Assembly: GCA_003152315.1 (NCBI GenBank)
Contig: PLZV01000020.1
Location: forward strand, 34,530 to 71,994
From: Verrucomicrobiota bacterium
GTDB taxonomy: Bacteria; Verrucomicrobiota; Verrucomicrobiia; Palsa-1439
Length of the DNA: 37,465 nucleotides
Direction of reading: 5' to 3'
In this document: piece by piece, positions 33,089-37,465 of the stretch
Numbering within the stretch: position 1 is the stretch's first letter
Layout: each line of letters begins with the position of its first letter
Notes under the pieces: generated by a model
The model's database searches: none
Told to the model about the DNA's origin: nothing
Seen by the model: only the letters and a program-made list of their open reading frames with translations
Translations under genes and position numbers: made by a program

Positions 33089-33302
33089 ACTTCAACCCCG
33101 CCTTCGTCAACCCCAGCATCTCATCCGCCGACCCCGGCATAACCCTGAAACTGATGCTCAGGCGATTCCACGCATTAATAATCGCCACCGCAAACGTTAA
33201 TTCCGAGATTTGTGTCTCGTTACACTGTGCGCGCACCCGCTCGTACACTTCATCCGCCACGCCATCGGTCAGGCACGCATCGCTAATCTTGGAGCGAGGC
33301 AA
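33087..33302 (-). pseudogene. C-terminal remnant of a carboxymuconolactone decarboxylase/AhpD-like gene
   Basis: The 71-codon frame (TTG at 33302) reads VADEVYERVRAQCNETQISE and LTFAVAIINAWNRLSISFRV. These match the C-terminal helices of the CMD/AhpD-like family, where the ending NAWNRL-I-FR is characteristic. Complete members are about 140-190 aa and carry a CxxC or similar site in the missing N-terminal half. An in-frame TGA lies a few codons upstream, so no full gene can be read. It is most likely a decayed copy beside the repeat island. Confidence 0.6.
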
Positions 33303-33429
33303 AGTCTCAGAATCGGCTTGTCAGCGTCGTGAATGACGATACTATGAGTGCTCGCCTGACCGAATGGTCAGCGACTGTCAGGGCCTGAGTCTTACGGGAA
33401 ATGCCGCTTGGAAAGGTGACGTTATTACT

Positions 33430-33936
33430 ATGCGAAAATCCTTACTAATCGCTTCCATTCTCGCGGCTGCCGTTGTCCCACGACAGGGCATCGCGGCAGA
33501 AAAACGACTCTGGGCCAAATCGTTCCTGAACCAAAAAGCGCCGGAGCTCGTCGTGGAACATTGGCTCTCCAAGACTCCGGATACGACCGGCAAATTCGTA
33601 TTAATCGATTTTTGGGCGACCTGGTGCGGCCCGTGCCGCATGGCCATACCGGAATTGAATGACCTCCACAAGACGTTTGGAGACAAACTGGTCGTCATCG
33701 GACTGTCTGACGAATCCGAGGACAAGATCCACGCAATGAAAAACCCGAAGATCGACTATTTCGTGGCCACGGACACGCAGGCGCGCATGAAAAAGCAGGT
33801 CGGGGTACACGGGATTCCGCATGTCATTATCATCGACCCGCACGGCATCGTTCGTTGGGAAGGCTATCCCCTCCTCCAAGGCTACGAGCTCACCCCGGCC
33901 GTAGTTAAAGACGTTCTCCAGAAGTATTCTCGGTGA
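33430..33936 (+). CDS. TlpA/ResA-like periplasmic thioredoxin
   Basis: The 168-aa protein has a signal peptide (about 1-23, KSLLIASILAAAVV) and a thioredoxin fold with the redox pair C66/C69 in FWATWCGPCR. The cis-Pro segment is VHGIPHVIIIDPHG. TlpA/ResA proteins reduce disulphides in the envelope, often during cytochrome c maturation, but no such genes are nearby. ATG 33430 is chosen because it gives the signal peptide directly; the open frame from 33364 adds residues without one. GGAAAGGTGA lies about 8-11 bases upstream. A CTGACC/GGTCAG hairpin (33356-33371) lies further upstream. Confidence 0.92.
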   Translation: MRKSLLIASILAAAVVPRQGIAAEKRLWAKSFLNQKAPELVVEHWLSKTPDTTGKFVLIDFWATWCGPCRMAIPELNDLHKTFGDKLVVIGLSDESEDKIHAMKNPKIDYFVATDTQARMKKQVGVHGIPHVIIIDPHGIVRWEGYPLLQGYELTPAVVKDVLQKYSR

Positions 33937-33965
33937 GTCGGTTGATTAAGGGGCCATCCTTCCCC

Positions 33966-35798
33966 TTACCCCGCCGCCGCGTCCACTTCCATCTCGTCCA
34001 AACGCTCTTCAATCGTCACCGCAGTTGATTGCACGCGGCAGAGATTCGCGTACAAACCATCCGCTGCCATCAATTCCTCGTGCGTCCCGCGCTCGATGAC
34101 GTGGCCCGCTTTCAACACGAGAATCTGGTCGGCATTGCGCACGGTGGAAAGTCGGTGTGCAATCACGAAGCTCGTGCGCTGCGCCATCAGCCGTTCCAGC
34201 GCTTCCTGGATCAGTTTCTCCGTCGCCGTGTCCACGCTTGCCGTGGCCTCGTCCAAAATCAAAATCGGCGGGTCTTTCAATAGCGCCCGCGCGATGCTCA
34301 CCCGCTGTTTCTCGCCCACGCTGAGTTTCACGCCGCGCTCACCAACGCGCGAGTCGTACTTCTCGGGCAGGCGCATGATGAACTCATGACAGTTCGCTGC
34401 CTTCGCCGCGTCCATCATCTCCGCCTTGCTCGCGTCCAGCCGGCCATACAGGATGTTTTCGCGGATCGTGCCGTTGAACAAAAATGCCTCCTGCGACACG
34501 ATGCCAATCTGCTCCCGCAACGATTCGAGCGTCACGTCGCGAATATCGTGTCCGTCAATCAGGATTTGCCCGTGCGTCACGTCATAAAACCGCGGCAACA
34601 GGTTCACAATCGTGCTCTTCCCCGCGCCCGTCGGCCCCACCAACGCAATCGTCTCACCGGCCCGCGCGTGAATGTTGATGCCACCCAACACCCGCAAGTC
34701 CGTGCGATACTCAAATCCAACATCCCGATACTCCACTTCCCCGCGCACGCGCCCACCGAGCACGCTGGCATTCTGCTTCTCGCCAATCTCCACCGGCGCG
34801 TCGAGAATATCGAACACGCGCTCGCCCGCCGCCCGCCCCGCCTGGAACATCTGGTTCAGTCCGTGCAGCGACCGCACCGGCTCGTAAAACATCCACAGGC
34901 AACTCAAGAACCCGACCAGTCGCCCCAGCGACATTCCGCCGCCGATCACCGCATAGCCACCCACCAAAATCACGATCACCCGTCCCAACTCCGCGGAAAA
35001 TTCCATCGTCGGGCTGTAGAACGACCACGCCCGCATCACCCGTAGCGTCGCCGTCCGCAGTTCACTCGCCCGCTGCGCAAACCGGCCCAGCTCGTGCGGC
35101 TCGCGCCCGAACCCTTTGATTTGCCGGATGCCCTGCAGATTATCGTGCAACAAGGAATTCAAGGCCGACGTGGCCCTGCGCACCAAACGATACCGGCCGT
35201 GCGCCGTCATGGTGTACGCCAGCGCCCCGACTGTCAGGATCGGAATCGGCGTGAGCGCCCACATCGCCAGCCGCACGTTAAACGAAAACAACAGCGCCCC
35301 CACGCCGATGACGCTCAGTACCGACACCGTCCCCTGCTCGATCCCGTCGATCAGCACGCGTTCCACGGCGTTCACGTCATCGATCACGCGCGTCATCAAA
35401 TCACCCGTGGCCCGCTGGTCGTAATAATTCACCGACAACCGTTGCAGTTTGTCGTACAGATCATGGCGCATGTCGTAAATCACGCGCTGCTCGAAATGGT
35501 TGTTGAGATTGATCCTCAGGATGTTGAAAACGGCCTTAAGCAAAAATGCCGTCACCACCGCTCCCGCCACGAGCGGCAGCAAATCCGACCGCCTCTTGCC
35601 AATTACGTCGTCGATCAGGATCTGCGTCAACCAGGGAAACGCGAGGCTGGCCAGCGTCGTCACAATGGCGCAGCCCATCGTGCCGACCGCAAATCCGGGA
35701 TAACGCTTCACGTAGCCAAACACGCGCACGAAGATCTCCTTCGCGCCACGTTTCCGCGCCACCATCGTCTCGTCGTTCTCGGTATCGTGATGCGCCAT
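33966..35798 (-). CDS. ABC transporter, fused permease/ATPase (MsbA-like half-transporter)
   Basis: The 610-aa protein has a six-helix exporter domain (about 35-315) and a C-terminal ATPase. The ATPase has Walker A GPTGAGKST, the VSQEAFLFNGTIRENI Q-loop region, signature LSVGEKQRV (LSGGQ variant), Walker B ILILDEATASVD and switch His in IAHRLSTVR. As a homodimer it would flip lipids or export small molecules; MsbA, lipid and drug exporters share this layout. ATG 35798 is chosen; a GTG at 35834 would add 12 residues. No good ribosome site is visible for either. Its end lies close to the TlpA-like gene, which converges on it. Confidence 0.92.
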   Translation of the reverse strand: MAHHDTENDETMVARKRGAKEIFVRVFGYVKRYPGFAVGTMGCAIVTTLASLAFPWLTQILIDDVIGKRRSDLLPLVAGAVVTAFLLKAVFNILRINLNNHFEQRVIYDMRHDLYDKLQRLSVNYYDQRATGDLMTRVIDDVNAVERVLIDGIEQGTVSVLSVIGVGALLFSFNVRLAMWALTPIPILTVGALAYTMTAHGRYRLVRRATSALNSLLHDNLQGIRQIKGFGREPHELGRFAQRASELRTATLRVMRAWSFYSPTMEFSAELGRVIVILVGGYAVIGGGMSLGRLVGFLSCLWMFYEPVRSLHGLNQMFQAGRAAGERVFDILDAPVEIGEKQNASVLGGRVRGEVEYRDVGFEYRTDLRVLGGINIHARAGETIALVGPTGAGKSTIVNLLPRFYDVTHGQILIDGHDIRDVTLESLREQIGIVSQEAFLFNGTIRENILYGRLDASKAEMMDAAKAANCHEFIMRLPEKYDSRVGERGVKLSVGEKQRVSIARALLKDPPILILDEATASVDTATEKLIQEALERLMAQRTSFVIAHRLSTVRNADQILVLKAGHVIERGTHEELMAADGLYANLCRVQSTAVTIEERLDEMEVDAAAG

Positions 35799-35921
35799 CA
35801 CAGTTAGATTAACCAATCCGCAGAAAGGTTGCACGCCGATAAAAGTATTTGCTAGCGTGGTGAACCGCAGTAGGTTTTGCCTGGCTGAGGTGCGACAAAC
35901 TGAGTTTGAGTTGGAACGCTA

Positions 35922-36413
35922 ATGCTTACTGACGATACAGAAATCACTCCGGGTCGAATACGCCTGATTCAGGTTGTGGCATCGATCCTTGTTCTAGACG
36001 GGGTCATCAGTCTCGTTCTTGTGTTCCTCAGGTTGGCCACATTCGGTTTTCACTGGCTTATGCCGTTGGGTTGGATTGGGGACATTATCATCGGCTTTGG
36101 ATTGTTGAGGTTCAATCGTGGGGCTTATATTGCCGCCCGGTGGTGGATTTGTCTGAAGCTCGTCGCGTACGTCGCTTGGCTCGTTTGGATGGTAGTGCTT
36201 GGCGTTCGCATTTCTCAGTTGCACGGCCGAGGCTCCTCGATCTTGGCCTCTTTCGAGAGAGCCATGACACCGTCCCTCCTGCTGTTCGTTGGCTTTATCG
36301 TTTTGGCGGTATGGCAGCTTTGGGTACTGAATCGGCGGTACACGCGCTCTGTCTTCGGATGCGATATTGTTAGCGCAAAACCAATTTGGCTTGTGCAGCG
36401 GCGCTTACCCTGA
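35922..36413 (+). CDS. Hypothetical four-helix membrane protein
   Basis: The 163-aa product has hydrophobic segments at about 17-38, 44-62, 72-94 and 110-133, separated by short basic loops, and a C-terminal cytosolic tail. It has no family signature that I recognise. It diverges from the ABC exporter and is followed after about 95 bases by acs with its own promoter, so it is probably transcribed alone. TTGGAACG before the ATG is a poor ribosome site. Its base composition is a little lower in GC than neighbours. Confidence 0.6.
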   Translation: MLTDDTEITPGRIRLIQVVASILVLDGVISLVLVFLRLATFGFHWLMPLGWIGDIIIGFGLLRFNRGAYIAARWWICLKLVAYVAWLVWMVVLGVRISQLHGRGSSILASFERAMTPSLLLFVGFIVLAVWQLWVLNRRYTRSVFGCDIVSAKPIWLVQRRLP

Positions 36414-36438
36414 ATCGTTGAGCGTTTTCTCACCTCTC

Positions 36439-36468
36439 TTGACCGCCAACATCCTCCACCCCTACTAT
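36439..36468 (+). promoter_or_regulatory. Sigma-70 promoter of acs
   Basis: TTGACC (36439-36444) and TACTAT (36463-36468) are 18 bases apart, each five of six to consensus. Transcription would start near 36475. AGGAG (36495-36499) lies 9 bases before the ATG at 36509. Confidence 0.65.
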
Positions 36469-36508
36469 GCGGCGCGAGGAACGGGAACGCTTTCAGGAGA
36501 TTAACTTC

Positions 36509-37465
36509 ATGGCACAGATCGACATCACGTCGCTACAAAAAGCAGGGCGCAAATTCAAACCGTCCGCCGCTTTCTCCAAGCAGGCCCACATCCAGTCGCT
36601 CGCGGAGTATCGCAAGCTCTACGCCGAGTCTATCAAGTCGCCGAAAACATTCTGGTCGCGCATGGCGAAGGAGCTGCATTGGTTCAAGCCGTGGAAAAAA
36701 CTGCTCGAATGGGACGAGCCGTTCGCGAAATGGTTTATGGGCGGACAGATCAACCTCTCCTACAACTGCCTCGACCGCCATCTCAATGGCCCGCGCCGCA
36801 ACAAAGCTGCGATCATCTGGGAAGGCGAACCCGCCACCACCGGCAAAGCGGGCGAGGAACGCGTGCTCACCTACGTCGGTTTGCACCGCGAAGTCTGCCG
36901 CTTTGCCAACGTGCTCAAACGCAACGGCATCGTCAAAGGCGACCGCATCATCATTTACATGCCGATGGTCCCCGAGGCCGCCATCGCCATGCTCGCCTGC
37001 GCCCGCATCGGCGCGACGCATTCGGTCGTCTTCGGCGGATTCAGCGCCCAAGCCCTCATCGACCGCATTCACGACTGCGGCGCGAAGATGGTCATCACCG
37101 CCGACGGCGGTTATCGCCGCGGCACCACCGTCCTGCTGAAGAAAAATGTCGATGACGCGTTGCCGCAATGCCCGTCCGTCGCCAAGGTCATCGTCCTCCG
37201 CCGCACCAATTCCGAAATCAAAATGCAGGAGGGCCGCGACCTCTGGTGGCATGACGAATTGCAGCAGGTCGACGCGAATTGCCCCGCCGAACACCTCGAT
37301 AGCGAACATCCGCTCTACATCCTCTACACCAGCGGCAGCACCGGCAAACCCAAGGGCGTGCTGCACAGCACTGCCGGTTATCTGCTCGGCGTGTACCTGA
37401 CCACAAAGTACGTCTTCGACTTGAAGGAGCAGGACACGTTTTGGTGCACCGCCGACATCGGCTGG
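36509..37465 (+). CDS. acs: Acetyl-CoA synthetase, N-terminal part
   Basis: The frame is open from ATG 36509 to the right edge (319 residues seen of about 650). The N-terminus has the ACS-type [18 protein letters not shown] and [11 protein letters not shown], then [17 protein letters not shown] and the ATP-binding loop [11 protein letters not shown]. These identify acetyl-CoA synthetase rather than other acyl-adenylating enzymes. It activates acetate with ATP and CoA. The C-terminal lysine that is acetylated in this family lies beyond the window. The start has a good Shine-Dalgarno. Confidence 0.95.
   Translation, partial: MAQIDITSLQKAGRKFKPSAAFSKQAHIQSLAEYRKLYAESIKSPKTFWSRMAKELHWFKPWKKLLEWDEPFAKWFMGGQINLSYNCLDRHLNGPRRNKAAIIWEGEPATTGKAGEERVLTYVGLHREVCRFANVLKRNGIVKGDRIIIYMPMVPEAAIAMLACARIGATHSVVFGGFSAQALIDRIHDCGAKMVITADGGYRRGTTVLLKKNVDDALPQCPSVAKVIVLRRTNSEIKMQEGRDLWWHDELQQVDANCPAEHLDSEHPLYILYTSGSTGKPKGVLHSTAGYLLGVYLTTKYVFDLKEQDTFWCTADIGW

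Noticed and set aside
32682-33336. Two overlapping 172-codon plus-strand frames
   Set aside because: They consist of translated repeats and the pyrimidine tract, and overlap the CMD-like remnant on the other strand.
33948-33967. AAGGGG/CCCCTT hairpin as a terminator between the convergent TlpA-like and ABC genes
   Set aside because: Neither strand has a T-run after the short stem, and it overlaps the ABC gene stop.

Overview
The window is GC-rich bacterial chromosome, densely coded on both strands. No rRNA, tRNA, CRISPR array, transposase or phage gene is visible. Gene content suggests a member of the PVC group, most likely a Verrucomicrobiota lineage near Pedosphaerales/Limisphaerales. The clues are a DUF5069 protein, a single-RRM RNA-binding protein with a glycine tail, a CBS-less IMP dehydrogenase, a large TPR protein with ExbB/ExbD, and intergenic hairpin repeats. 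This placement is inference; no marker gene was searched.

Layout. 1-2055 (+): end of sucC, a 67-aa unknown ORF coupled to sucD, sucD, and an RNase D-like exonuclease. 2056-3260: an RRM protein with a structured leader and a strong terminator, then a DUF5069 protein. 3342-4349: a leftward 168-aa protein with an internal duplication and an excellent Shine-Dalgarno, then about 500 bases holding two tiny coupled ORFs and a candidate three-way-junction RNA. 4350-6360 (-): a Gfo/Idh/MocA oxidoreductase and a MscS channel. They diverge at 6361-6460 from a class V aminotransferase, which is followed by a translationally coupled unknown gene containing an in-frame dispersed repeat. 8093-8619 (-): a frameshifted membrane-bound metal-dependent hydrolase. 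8717-10111 (+): a Y-family DNA polymerase whose start codon lies in a palindrome. 10234-14742 (+): a MacAB-like efflux operon with adaptor, ATPase and two permeases. 14749-17679 (-): hisD-hisC-hisB.

17695-18685 is a decay zone: a short leftward ORF, a dispersed repeat, and the 3' part of a superfamily I helicase gene with an in-frame stop. 18729-21487 (-): a CBS-less IMP dehydrogenase and guaA, consecutive steps from IMP to GMP. 21676-29625 (-): uvrA, a membrane protein, an 840-aa TPR protein, exbB, exbD and a TonB-like protein, closely spaced. 29797-32545 (+): a small protein resembling a histidine-kinase dimerisation helix, a hybrid histidine kinase (frameshifted) and a double-receiver response regulator. 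32546-33302 is a second decay zone with another copy of the 17.9-kb repeat, more hairpins, a pyrimidine tract and the C-terminal remnant of a carboxymuconolactone decarboxylase-like gene. 33430-37465: a TlpA-like thioredoxin, an MsbA-like ABC exporter (-), a membrane protein, and the start of acs with a good promoter.

The main themes are central metabolism (succinyl-CoA ligase, acetyl-CoA synthetase, histidine and guanine synthesis), DNA repair (UvrA, Y-family polymerase), envelope transport and signalling. The least explained parts are the 3.3-4.3 kb region, the paired-arm repeat with gene remnants at both copies, the sucC/sucD-embedded ORF and the small H-box protein. At least two genes appear to have lost one base; a sequencing or assembly error must be excluded before calling them pseudogenes.
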